DNA of 33,104 nt from the NCBI GenBank assembly GCA_021799255.1, contig JAJZAV010000007.1, positions 1 through 33,104 of the forward strand, given 5' to 3'. Positions 23,908 through 31,306 of this stretch are shown here, piece after piece. The stretch comes from Bacillota bacterium (GTDB lineage Bacteria; Bacillota; Bacilli; Alicyclobacillales; Alicyclobacillaceae). Within the stretch, counting starts at the first letter, position 1, and each line of letters starts with the position of its first letter. The position numbers were made by a program, and so were the translations under genes. The notes below the pieces were generated by a model. The model did not search any database, had not been told where the DNA came from, and saw nothing but the letters and a program-made list of their open reading frames with translations.

Positions 23908-26670
23908 ATGGACGAAAATAGATACCTAATCTTCCTAAAAGGAAGAGACAAGACGGCACAGGTTCAGACGGTTACCGCCAGGGGAAAGGTCGTCGCCGTG
24001 CGTTTTGCTGATTCGCCAAAGGAGTACACGTACGGTCCCGGAACTTGTGAGATTCTGGAGAGTCGCCACGCCGCTGATATCTCAGACGTTCAGGTGGTTT
24101 ACCATAAGGGCGTACCGGTTGTTGAGGTTAAAAAGATAATCGACTTCGGGTCTAAGGTCCGCTTGGTGATGAATCAGGGGGACAGCAGGGTCTGTAAGTC
24201 GGATGAGATTCGTGTGGAGCAAAAGGAGGCAAACACTCCGACTGGTGAAGGTCTCCTCGGTTACTTGGGCGACATCGCTCAATATGCCTCCGTCTCCGAG
24301 GGCTCAGCGCATGCTGAAGGCTTCCTAAAGAGGCAGTTTGATGGGCTTACGCTGTTCGTCAGTTCGCGCAGCGTGATCGCGGCGTACATCAATCACTCCC
24401 CTCTACGGGTAGAATCGGAAAACTCCGCTCACACGCTGTTCCCGTTCAGATTCAACTTGAGCCAACGAGAAGCCTTAAACAACGCTCTGCGCAGCCAAAT
24501 TTCCGTTATCGAGGGACCCCCGGGTACAGGGAAAACGCAAACCATTCTCAATATCCTTGCGAACCTGGTGCTTCACAACAAGACCGTTGCCGTCGTGTCT
24601 AGCAACAATGCAGCGGTTCAGAACGTTCAGGACAAACTCGATGCAGCGGGCTACGGCTTTCTTGCCGCCTCGCTAGGCAACGCATCGAATCGCAGGCGTT
24701 TTTTCGAGAATCTCCCACAAGCGGATGTCTCGGGGTGGAGGACCGAAGAAGACCAACGGGAGCATCTTGGCAAGGAACTGACCCAACTCAATCGGAAGAT
24801 TGAGCACCTCATGAAGGTCGAGCGGGATTTAGCAAGGCTACAGCACGAACTGTCAGTGTATCGATTGGAACATGAACACTTTGGGGTGTTCTACCAAGGC
24901 AGTGGTATCGACGAGACTCGAATTCCCGCCTTCCGTCGTCCGACTCCCAATAGACTCTTGGCCTTTCTGGCGGATATGCGCGTACTCGCAGGTACGGAAA
25001 GTATTCCGATTCTCAATAGGCTCCTCCGATTCCTTCGCTATGGATCCATCGGGTCCAAGCGAGTGGCCGAAAAGGCAGACGTTCTTCTGTACATCCAAGA
25101 AAAGTACTACGCGGCAAAGGTGGAACAACTCGCAAAAAGAATCTCTGGGCTGGAAAAGCAGTTAAGCGAGGATTCTTTCGCCTCACTTCTTTCTCGCCAC
25201 CAGGACATTTCTGAACGTTTGTTCCGCCAACAGCTTTATAAGAAATACGAGAAGATGACGGGTTTTAGCTTTAGCGCTGCTGGCTACAAACGACAATTTC
25301 AGCAGTTCATTGAAACGTACCCGATTGTACTTAGTACGACGCATTCCCTACGGAACTCGATTCCGGAGAACTACGTCTTTGACTACGTCATCATCGATGA
25401 ATCGTCGCAAGTGGATCTTGTCACGGGCGCTTTGGCTTTATCCTGCGGTCAAAATGCCGTTATCGTTGGTGATACTAGGCAACTACCACAAATTGTCGAT
25501 GAGCGGATTCGAAGGAGAATTTCTAATCCAGACCAGTTTACAGGCACTCCGTACGACTACTTTAAGCACAACATCTTGTCCTCCATGTTGTGCCTATACG
25601 GTGACGCTTTGCCGCGCGTGATGTTGCGGGAACACTACCGCTGCCACCCCAAAATCATAGGGTTTTGCAATCAGAAGTACTATGATGGCCAACTAATTCC
25701 GTTCACGACAGAAAAGGCGGAAGATACACCGTTGCTTATTTATCGAACGGCAGAGGGGAATCACATGAACCGCCTCAGCTATGGGAGAAAGGGTCGGTTC
25801 AATCAACGGGAACTCGACGTCATAGAAAAAGAGGTGCTCAGAGGCGTCGATTTGGAGTCTCACGATACTAGCGACATCGGGTTCACAACGCCGTATCGGA
25901 AACAGGTTGAGAAGGCGACGGGCCAATTGGCTGATGGGATTGAAAAGGACACCATTCACAAGTACCAAGGACGAGAAAAACGAGTGATGATTTTGTCCAC
26001 CGTGCTGGATGGGTCGGCAGCCGGTAGGAGGGGTCTGGAGTTTGTCAACGATCCGCGCATGATTAACGTTGCTGTGTCACGTGCCCAGGAAAGACTGATT
26101 CTTGTGACAGACCACTCCATGTTCCGCGACAATGAGAGCGAGATTGGGGACCTCTTGCGATACATGGAGTACAACACGCTTGATAGCAACATCATCGATA
26201 GTGAGATTGTCTCCGTGTTCGATTTGCTGTACAAGGATTACTCTCAGAAGTTGGATGAGTTGAGCCGCAGGGTCAAAAGCCGTTCAAAGTACGCCACCGA
26301 AAATATCACGCGAGCTCTCATGCAAGACATTCTCAAGGATGCCCGATACGACGGATTGGCGTTTACAGAGCAAGTGTTCCTTCGAAATCTCTTTCGGGAT
26401 TTGGACAAGGTGACCGTGGAGCAGAGGCGGTATGTGACAAACGGATCGTCGGTAGATTTCCTTGTCTATCGCAAACTGGATAGGGTACCCGTGTTGGCAA
26501 TCGAGGTCGACGGATTCACGTATCACGAGAATAAACCGTTGCAACTCATGAGGGACAGAATGAAGGATGAGATCTTTGCGACGTATGGCCTCCCGCTGCT
26601 GCGCCTCCCGACAACCGGAAGTGAAGAGGGCAAGAGGATTTGCAGCAAATTGGACGACCTCTTGAAATAG
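23908..26670 (+). CDS. SF1 helicase with C-terminal Vsr/DUF2726-like nuclease domain
   Basis: The 920-aa protein starts with a ~190-residue beta-rich region. A UPF1-like SF1 helicase core follows: Walker A EGPPGTGKT (Lys209), SSNNAAVQNV, a long helical insertion (about 270-450), Walker B VIIDESSQVD (Asp497-Glu498), VGDTRQLPQI, EHYRCHPKI, IHKYQGREK and VAVSRAQERL. The C-terminal ~120 residues contain VDFLVYRK (Asp850), AIEVDGFTYH (Glu866, Asp868) and RDRMKDEIFATYGLPLLRL. These match the Vsr/DUF559/DUF2726-type PD-(D/E)XK fold. Helicase-nuclease fusions of this sort occur as single-gene phage-defence systems. I start at ATG 23908, where AAAAGGA is 7 nt upstream; the frame extends to TTG 23857 without a site. 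All key motifs are intact. Confidence 0.9.
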   Translation: MDENRYLIFLKGRDKTAQVQTVTARGKVVAVRFADSPKEYTYGPGTCEILESRHAADISDVQVVYHKGVPVVEVKKIIDFGSKVRLVMNQGDSRVCKSDEIRVEQKEANTPTGEGLLGYLGDIAQYASVSEGSAHAEGFLKRQFDGLTLFVSSRSVIAAYINHSPLRVESENSAHTLFPFRFNLSQREALNNALRSQISVIEGPPGTGKTQTILNILANLVLHNKTVAVVSSNNAAVQNVQDKLDAAGYGFLAASLGNASNRRRFFENLPQADVSGWRTEEDQREHLGKELTQLNRKIEHLMKVERDLARLQHELSVYRLEHEHFGVFYQGSGIDETRIPAFRRPTPNRLLAFLADMRVLAGTESIPILNRLLRFLRYGSIGSKRVAEKADVLLYIQEKYYAAKVEQLAKRISGLEKQLSEDSFASLLSRHQDISERLFRQQLYKKYEKMTGFSFSAAGYKRQFQQFIETYPIVLSTTHSLRNSIPENYVFDYVIIDESSQVDLVTGALALSCGQNAVIVGDTRQLPQIVDERIRRRISNPDQFTGTPYDYFKHNILSSMLCLYGDALPRVMLREHYRCHPKIIGFCNQKYYDGQLIPFTTEKAEDTPLLIYRTAEGNHMNRLSYGRKGRFNQRELDVIEKEVLRGVDLESHDTSDIGFTTPYRKQVEKATGQLADGIEKDTIHKYQGREKRVMILSTVLDGSAAGRRGLEFVNDPRMINVAVSRAQERLILVTDHSMFRDNESEIGDLLRYMEYNTLDSNIIDSEIVSVFDLLYKDYSQKLDELSRRVKSRSKYATENITRALMQDILKDARYDGLAFTEQVFLRNLFRDLDKVTVEQRRYVTNGSSVDFLVYRKLDRVPVLAIEVDGFTYHENKPLQLMRDRMKDEIFATYGLPLLRLPTTGSEEGKRICSKLDDLLK

Positions 26671-26728
26671 GGTGATGCTTAAATGAGGGTTCTGGCGGGG
26701 AGCGCGCGTGGCGAGACGAGGTGCGACG

Positions 26729-26818
26729 ATGCCGACTTTTCGTTTGTCAGAGTCACCAGGTTCACAAGGCCGACAGCTTGTATCATTTGTCGCCCGACTC
26801 TATTCCGAACCGACCTGA
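26729..26818 (+). CDS. 29-codon fragment, possible gene remnant
   Basis: A short frame, MPTFRLSESPGSQGRQLVSF followed by VARLYSEPT and a stop, begins at ATG 26729 and ends where homology to the PLD-helicase begins (26812). It looks like the 5' end of a protein cut off by recombination. The stop codon is made by the incoming GACCTGA sequence. I do not recognise the parent gene. Confidence 0.3.
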   Translation: MPTFRLSESPGSQGRQLVSFVARLYSEPT

Positions 26819-27153
26819 AGGTTGTCGATTTGATTCAGTCGATGCAGCGCAAACGCCACCCGCGCCGCGAGCGGCTGCGCGAGCCGTACCAGACGGGGCC
26901 GCGCTCGCCGACTACGACGAGCACAAGGGCGCCTCGCTGATGGAGAGGAATCCGATGAGGTTCTGGAGCGGAAAGACAAAAGGATTCGCACAGTTTGACG
27001 GCGACCGATTCGGGTTTCGGCTGGACGTGCCAGACGGGATGGCAAAGACGCTGTACGCGTGGATGCGCGAGGTGTGCGCGAGGTGTGCGCGAGGTGTGCG
27101 CGAGGTGTGCGAGTATCAGCTGCACGGGTCTTTGAGCGCAAGAGGCAGAGGCA
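26812..27153 (+). pseudogene. truncated duplicate of the PLD-helicase 3' end
   Basis: Nucleotides 26812-26896 match 14889-14973 of the second PLD-helicase gene, and 26897-27153 match 15326 to about 15552, at high identity. The 352 bp between those blocks are deleted, which also breaks the frame. The protein traces are DLKVVDLIQSMQRKRHPRRE and then DYDEHKGASLMERNPMRFW. An 11-bp unit has expanded to four copies near the end (27065-27108), and one base is lost in GGGTCTTTG. Everything upstream of residue ~593 of the parent is absent, so no helicase or nuclease motif remains. Confidence 0.9.
27065..27108 (+). repeat. 11-bp tandem repeat, four copies
   Basis: GCGCGAGGTGT occurs four times in a row, followed by a partial GCGAG. 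The intact helicase gene has a single unit at the matching place (about 15495-15505). Expansion by replication slippage after the gene fragment lost function is the simplest reading. Confidence 0.9.
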
Positions 27154-27190
27154 ATAGCGCGGCCGCGGGGGCACAGGTATAAGAAAAGAG

Positions 27191-27300
27191 AGACCGTTAG
27201 GCTTGCCGTAACGGGTTCCCTTCAGAGGTGCAAAACGGCAAATAACATGACAAATGGAGTGACAATTCGCAAAGCGGATCGCACTCCATTTTTTATTATT
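27191..27300 (+). terminator. strong rho-independent terminator with a preceding hairpin
   Basis: AAATGGAGTG (27252-27261) pairs with CACTCCATTT (27282-27291), a perfect 10-bp stem, followed by TTTTATTATT. A smaller hairpin, CCGTTA...TAACGG (27194-27214), lies 38 nt upstream. Its symmetry (A-run before, T-run after) would let it work in both directions. It could end the helicase transcript or belong to a small structured RNA whose promoter I cannot find. Confidence 0.8.
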
Positions 27301-27674
27301 ACATCAACTATAACTGGGGATATAGACATAAAATCGCATTGCAAATCGAAGCGGTTTTCGCATACGTGGAATTGATTTATGTACATGTGCTATTTCGCAT
27401 GCGAATTGGCTTGTGATTTGATGTACCGATTCAACTCGATTGCAGACTGCAAGTATACTGTATTCCTCTCTTTTAGAGGGTATCCGAACACATTGTGGTA
27501 TAATATGGTTGTTGAACTAACGGGGCCGAAGAGCTGAATAGTGATTCTCACGAGATTATTGGTAGATTAATACGGAGTGCTCGGAGTTCAAGCCGCTCTG
27601 CCATTTGCGGCCGTCATGATCTAGAGTACTAGCATTGCGAGCGGTGAAAGTGTACACGAGAGGGATGATGAGGT
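27301..27674. other. AT-rich gene-free spacer before the GNAT gene
   Basis: I see no gene. A perfect 12-bp palindrome, TTCGCATGCGAA, lies at 27394-27405, with a related half, TTTTCGCATACG, about 40 bp upstream. A small hairpin, CCTCT-CTTTT-AGAGG, lies at about 27465-27479. A perfect TATAAT at 27499-27504 without a good -35 may be the promoter of the downstream acetyltransferase, giving a leader of about 165 nt. Confidence 0.45.
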
Positions 27675-28199
27675 GTGGGGGACAGTATCCGTCTCTGCAG
27701 ACCTTCACTGGACTTAGAGAGTGAGTACGTAGCCTTCTACGAGGATTGGGTTAAGAGCGGGGAAGACATGGTACCATGGGTGATTTCGAGGGAGCCCTAC
27801 GATTTCAAGGGAATGCTCGCGTTTCTCTTGGATAACGAAAAGGCAGACCGTGTACCAGAAGGATGGGTACCTTCTTCAACATACTGGCTAGTGACTGATT
27901 CACGAAAGGTCGTCGGCGTCGTGAACATTCGCCATTCACTGACGAGGAAGTTGTTTGAAACTGGGGGCCATATTGGATACGGGATTCGACCTTCCGAGAG
28001 GCGAAAGGGATATGCTTCGCAGCTTTTGGCTCTGGCGTTGCACCAGGCAAGGGAGTTGGGAATCCAACGGGCTTTACTGGTGTGCGACGAGAAAAACGTA
28101 GGTTCTGAAAAAACAATCCGAAAGAATGGGGGTATTCATGACACGCGTTTTGTCGAGGAGAATGGGAATGTAATACTGCGTTTCTGGATTCAGTTGTGA
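27675..28199 (+). CDS. GNAT-family N-acetyltransferase
   Basis: The 174-aa protein has the GNAT fold signature. Central strands (STYWLVTDSRKVVGVVNIRH) are followed by IGYGIRPSERRKGYASQLL, where RRKGYA is the acetyl-CoA pyrophosphate loop, and then NVGSEKTIRKNGG and FVEENGNVILRFWI near the end. The layout resembles small-molecule or aminoglycoside-like acetyltransferases (DUF/YedL type), but the substrate is not deducible. It starts at GTG 27675, with AGAGGG about 10 nt upstream and GATGAGG nearer. It stands alone, 173 bp before the kinase gene. Confidence 0.88.
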   Translation: MGDSIRLCRPSLDLESEYVAFYEDWVKSGEDMVPWVISREPYDFKGMLAFLLDNEKADRVPEGWVPSSTYWLVTDSRKVVGVVNIRHSLTRKLFETGGHIGYGIRPSERRKGYASQLLALALHQARELGIQRALLVCDEKNVGSEKTIRKNGGIHDTRFVEENGNVILRFWIQL

Positions 28200-28372
28200 G
28201 TTTGACCGCCGTCTTCCGTGGGGAAAGCATGCGGGAAGGGGGGGCAGTACTGATGCATGATTATTCCTCGAGTTCATCTCACGATTGTTTGCCAAACGGA
28301 GCGTTAGCGACAGACACGCAACCGTTAACCTATTGCCGATGGGATCAACTGGTATGAGGATGGGTGCCTATT

Positions 28373-28942
28373 ATGGACAATAGAGCTGTCGAGACGACGA
28401 TATATCTAATATCGGGACCTTGTGGCGTTGGAAAGTCGACGGTGTCAAAGGAGTTGGCTCAGGGTATCCCACGTTCTGTACTTTTGTCCGGCGACGCGCT
28501 CTTGCACATGTATCAAGGATACAATGCACCATGGGACGAACGACTGTCCTTAACATGGAAAAACATTCTTAGCGTTACTCGAAATTTCGTTCGTGGAGGA
28601 TGGAATGTCGTAATCGATTTTGTGGTCGAGGACGAACTCGGATGGTTCGTTCGCGAGCTGGAAGACTTGTCCGCCACCGTACATTATATAGTTCTCATCG
28701 CTGACGAAACCACCCTCATCAAGAGGCTTGACAGCCGCGGGACACCCGAGCTAGCGGAGCGGTCACTATTTCTATTGAATAAACTGAAAACGTCCGAGCC
28801 CAACCGTCCGTTCCTTTATGACGCATCGTGTAAGCCTTCAACTGTCATTGCGAAGGACATTCTCTCCTCAAGTAATTTCAGGATGCTACATCCGCCTGGC
28901 GGTGACCACGATCGTCGTGCTAGCGAGTGCATGGATATTTGA
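28373..28942 (+). CDS. P-loop kinase, antibiotic/nucleoside-kinase-like
   Basis: The 189-aa protein begins IYLISGPCGVGKSTVSKEL (Walker A, Lys21), then VLLSGDALLHMYQGY, WNVVIDFVVEDEL, and a lid-like TTLIKRLDSRG. It fits the adenylate-kinase-like AAA_33 / chloramphenicol-phosphotransferase-like group of small kinases. The substrate is unknown. I start at ATG 28373; GTG 28364 is in frame but too close to GAGGA (28356-28360). The last ~18 residues (LHPPGGDHDRRASECMDI) look unlike a natural end and overlap the start of a decayed gene in another frame. The true C-terminus may therefore have been replaced at a junction near 28885. Confidence 0.8.
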   Translation: MDNRAVETTIYLISGPCGVGKSTVSKELAQGIPRSVLLSGDALLHMYQGYNAPWDERLSLTWKNILSVTRNFVRGGWNVVIDFVVEDELGWFVRELEDLSATVHYIVLIADETTLIKRLDSRGTPELAERSLFLLNKLKTSEPNRPFLYDASCKPSTVIAKDILSSSNFRMLHPPGGDHDRRASECMDI

Positions 28943-29532
28943 ACCTGCTAAAGAGTCAGTCTTAGGCATTCGGGCCGGAATGATCAATAGCGATTCTTTC
29001 AGAAAAACTGGTTGGGTGCCAGCCGAGGACGGATTACGAGCAATCCGGGAGTTACAGAAGAAATCGGGTTGCCTGTTCGTCGTAAGAGAGCAACCACGTT
29101 TCGTGGCCTTTGTCATGGCGGCTTCCTCTGAACGAGTCGGCTTGCTGGATGGTCATCAGTGACCCGTTGCTTGCTCTGTTCCTGGTACCACCCTTAATGG
29201 TGAAACCGATTAGCGTGTCTCTTACTCTCGTCCAGATTGGCGTAGAGTGTACTTCATCAGTGGATAGAGTCCACATGCAGAATGGGCCCAGGCCCACCCA
29301 CCTCAAGGGGAGGAAGCTGGATGCCCGAACTCTTCTCCGAGAAGCACGTACTTTCGTACTTTCGGCATCTTGTGGCGAAAGCATTGAGGTAAAAGTGGGA
29401 TCTCACGTCATATGAGAACGGCTGGAGATGGATGGCGCAGGCTGGTATGTCATCTTCTTAGTCTCCGGGGACGGGCAGAAAGTCGAATTCATGGAAAGGG
29501 ACGCCGGCTACGACGCGCAGATTTACTGGTAA
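28884..29532 (+). pseudogene. decayed gene for an exported protein
   Basis: From about 28884 one frame reads YIRLAVTTIVVLASAWIFEP (signal-peptide-like), then SDSFRKTGWVPAEDGLRAIR, and VREQPRFVAF, to a stop at 29162. Another frame carries SDPLLALFLVPP and later, after an in-frame TGA at 29413, MDGAGWYVIFLVSGDGQKVE and ERDAGYDAQIYW with a natural stop at 29530. Together they look like one exported or lipoprotein-type gene broken by at least one frameshift and a nonsense codon. I cannot name the family. The 5' end overlaps the kinase gene's 3' end. Confidence 0.4.
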
Positions 29533-29697
29533 GTGTTCGCGGCGGGGCCACTCTCAGGAATGGTCCCGTCGACCGCACTCTGGCCAGCCAGTCCGTCAAT
29601 TCTCGGACAACAGACACCGTCAACCTACGGCCACTATGCTCTAGCAGTAGCAGTGTGTACGGCACGTCCACAGCTGGCTCTTCACCAATGGGACTGT

Positions 29698-30462
29698 CTA
29701 TTTCTTGTACCTAGTGTAGATGTGGATAGCGTCGCAAAGAAATTTCGCCATGCCTGGGTGGACTTCGTCATAGTATGCCCGAAACCGCTCATCATCCACG
29801 TACATCTGAGCCAACCCAGCATGGGCTTCCGGTGTGTACTCTGGCCAAGTATAACTTAGCCACTGTTTGTGGAGATCTGCCGCCTTTTGAGCTAAGGTGC
29901 TAGCCGGATCACCGACTCTGAACGCATCGGCCAGTGCAGACTTCACATCATGCTCAAGTTGCGTAAACGCCTGATACTGCTCAGGAGTCATGTTGAGGAG
30001 CTTCTCATTTGACTTGTCAACGGCTTCAACACCATACTTTCGGCGTATATCTCCTCCGTACTTTGCTTCGTTGTCGGCAATCATCTGCTGCTTAAAACCC
30101 TCGAACTTTTCTTTATCACTCATGGTGATTCTCCCTTCGTTCACCGCAATGGTCTTTTCAACATTGGTCAGCAACACGTCCAACTGCATTCTCTTGTCGA
30201 GGAGTTGCTCACGGTGGTATTTCAGAGCACCCAGTCTATCGAAATCGGGATTTGTGACGATTTCCTTGATAGTATCTAGACTCATTCCCAACTCTCGGTA
30301 AAACATCACTTGCTGTAGCTGGTCAACCTCATGATGACCATAAATCCTGTATCCTGACGAACGGACTCTAGCCGGCTTTAGAATTCCCAGTTCGTCGTAA
30401 TACCGGAGTGTCCTCGAGGTGATTCCAGCCAGTCTTGCGAGTTGTTGCACCGTGTATTCCAT
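29698..30462 (-). CDS. MerR-family regulator with TipAS drug-sensing domain
   Basis: The 254-aa protein has an N-terminal MerR winged helix (YTVQQLARLAGITSRTLRYY, then SSGYRIYGHHEVDQLQ), a dimerisation coiled coil (about 80-115), and a C-terminal TipAS domain. The latter carries RRKYGVEAVDKSNEKLLNM, WPEYTPEAHAGLAQMYVDD and the terminal HPGMAKFLCDAIHIYTRY, quoted in part. TipAL/Mta-type proteins bind thiopeptides or other cationic drugs and activate promoters with over-long spacers. I start at ATG 30462, where GGAGGAG is about 6 nt upstream; the frame runs 19 codons further without a site. No efflux gene is adjacent, so visible regulation is only of itself. Confidence 0.92.
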   Translation of the reverse strand: MEYTVQQLARLAGITSRTLRYYDELGILKPARVRSSGYRIYGHHEVDQLQQVMFYRELGMSLDTIKEIVTNPDFDRLGALKYHREQLLDKRMQLDVLLTNVEKTIAVNEGRITMSDKEKFEGFKQQMIADNEAKYGGDIRRKYGVEAVDKSNEKLLNMTPEQYQAFTQLEHDVKSALADAFRVGDPASTLAQKAADLHKQWLSYTWPEYTPEAHAGLAQMYVDDERFRAYYDEVHPGMAKFLCDAIHIYTRYKK

Positions 30463-30485
30463 GTTGTCTCCTCCTCGACAAAGCA

Positions 30486-30516
30486 ACTGTAAACCTTGAC
30501 GTTGCGTCAAAGTCAA
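30486..30516 (-). promoter_or_regulatory. MerR-type autoregulated promoter
   Basis: On the minus strand TTGACT (30516-30511), a 19-bp spacer and TACAGT (30491-30486). The spacer holds a perfect palindrome TTGACG-CAA-CGTCAA (30496-30510). A 19-bp spacer with a centred palindrome is the hallmark of MerR-activated promoters, and the core resembles operators of Mta/TipA-type regulators. It lies just upstream of the regulator's own start. Confidence 0.8.
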
Positions 30517-30790
30517 CACCTATTTTGTGGAACCGGAATAGGCATGCGCATTCCCATTGTCGAGCATCGTCCGGGGAGGCAACAGAAACTCTTGTCAGGT
30601 TCTCAACGATAGAGATTCGCTGTCGTGATCTCGGTCGGATTCGTGCAGTAAAGCGCCTGTGAGAGTTTCAGATTAGAATCAATGTGATTGAGCAGCTTTA
30701 TCATCGATACTCCCGTTAAATGTTCCCTAACGCTGCCCGACTCCGTCTATATATGTGACGTGACATTACATTACGAAGGAGGGGGAACGG

Positions 30791-31306
30791 GTGAGTAGTG
30801 ATGGAGAAACCATCTCCCAACTCATGAGAGCGCACTGGAATGGAATCTGGAAGTTCGTTTACACGACAACCAAGAATCGTGAAGTTGCGAATGACCTCAC
30901 ACAAGAGGTTTTTATCCAAGCATATAAGAGCCTCGATCAATTTCGACGCGAGTCATCGGTCAAAACTTGGCTGTTTCGGATCGCCCGAAATAAGTGCACT
31001 GACTATTTACGTTCCTGGGCATTTCGGAAGGTCACCCCGTTTTCCATGATACCCCATCTCGAATCACCCTCCGTTGAGGAGATTGCCATAAAATCCCTGG
31101 AGCATGCGGCAGCAGTTGACGCACTGATGACGTTAACTGTGAAACACCGAGAGGTCGTTGTTTTGCATATTCAAGAAGACCTAACGTTCCGAGAGATTGG
31201 CGAAATCGTGGGTGCATCCAGTGGAACGGTCAAAATGCGGTATCGCCGGGCGATAGAGGCTCTTCGTACTGAACTCGAAAAGGAGATGTTTACCGGTGGA
31301 TATTGA
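30791..31306 (+). CDS. ECF-type RNA polymerase sigma factor
   Basis: The 171-aa protein contains sigma region 2 (VANDLTQEVFIQAYKSL followed by FRRESSVKTWLFRIARNKC, about residues 34-75) and sigma region 4 (KHREVVVLHIQEDLTFREIG and SSGTVKMRYRRAIEALR, about 118-160), with no region 3. This is the ECF layout. The start is GTG 30791 with AAGGAGGGGG 5 nt upstream. The next gene begins inside this one (11-nt overlap) and encodes a single-pass membrane protein, as expected for a sigma/anti-sigma pair. Upstream, CGTC at 30744-30747 could be an ECF -10, but I see no clear -35. Target genes are unknown; the oppositely oriented surface-protein gene nearby is a candidate. Confidence 0.92.
   Translation: MSSDGETISQLMRAHWNGIWKFVYTTTKNREVANDLTQEVFIQAYKSLDQFRRESSVKTWLFRIARNKCTDYLRSWAFRKVTPFSMIPHLESPSVEEIAIKSLEHAAAVDALMTLTVKHREVVVLHIQEDLTFREIGEIVGASSGTVKMRYRRAIEALRTELEKEMFTGGY

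Noticed and set aside
26800-27174. Minus-strand frames across the helicase fragment
   Set aside because: The plus-strand homology to the intact helicase explains the sequence fully; the minus frames repeat the same shadow seen at 14832-15551.
27575-27615. tRNA-like or att remnant around GGAGTTCAAGCCGCTCTGCC
   Set aside because: Only a short T-loop-like resemblance; no acceptor or anticodon stem can be drawn and it does not match the tRNA-Arg 3' end.
29412-29714. 100-aa plus-strand frame
   Set aside because: Ser/Arg-rich, no motif, and it overlaps the natural end of the decayed exported-protein gene in another frame.
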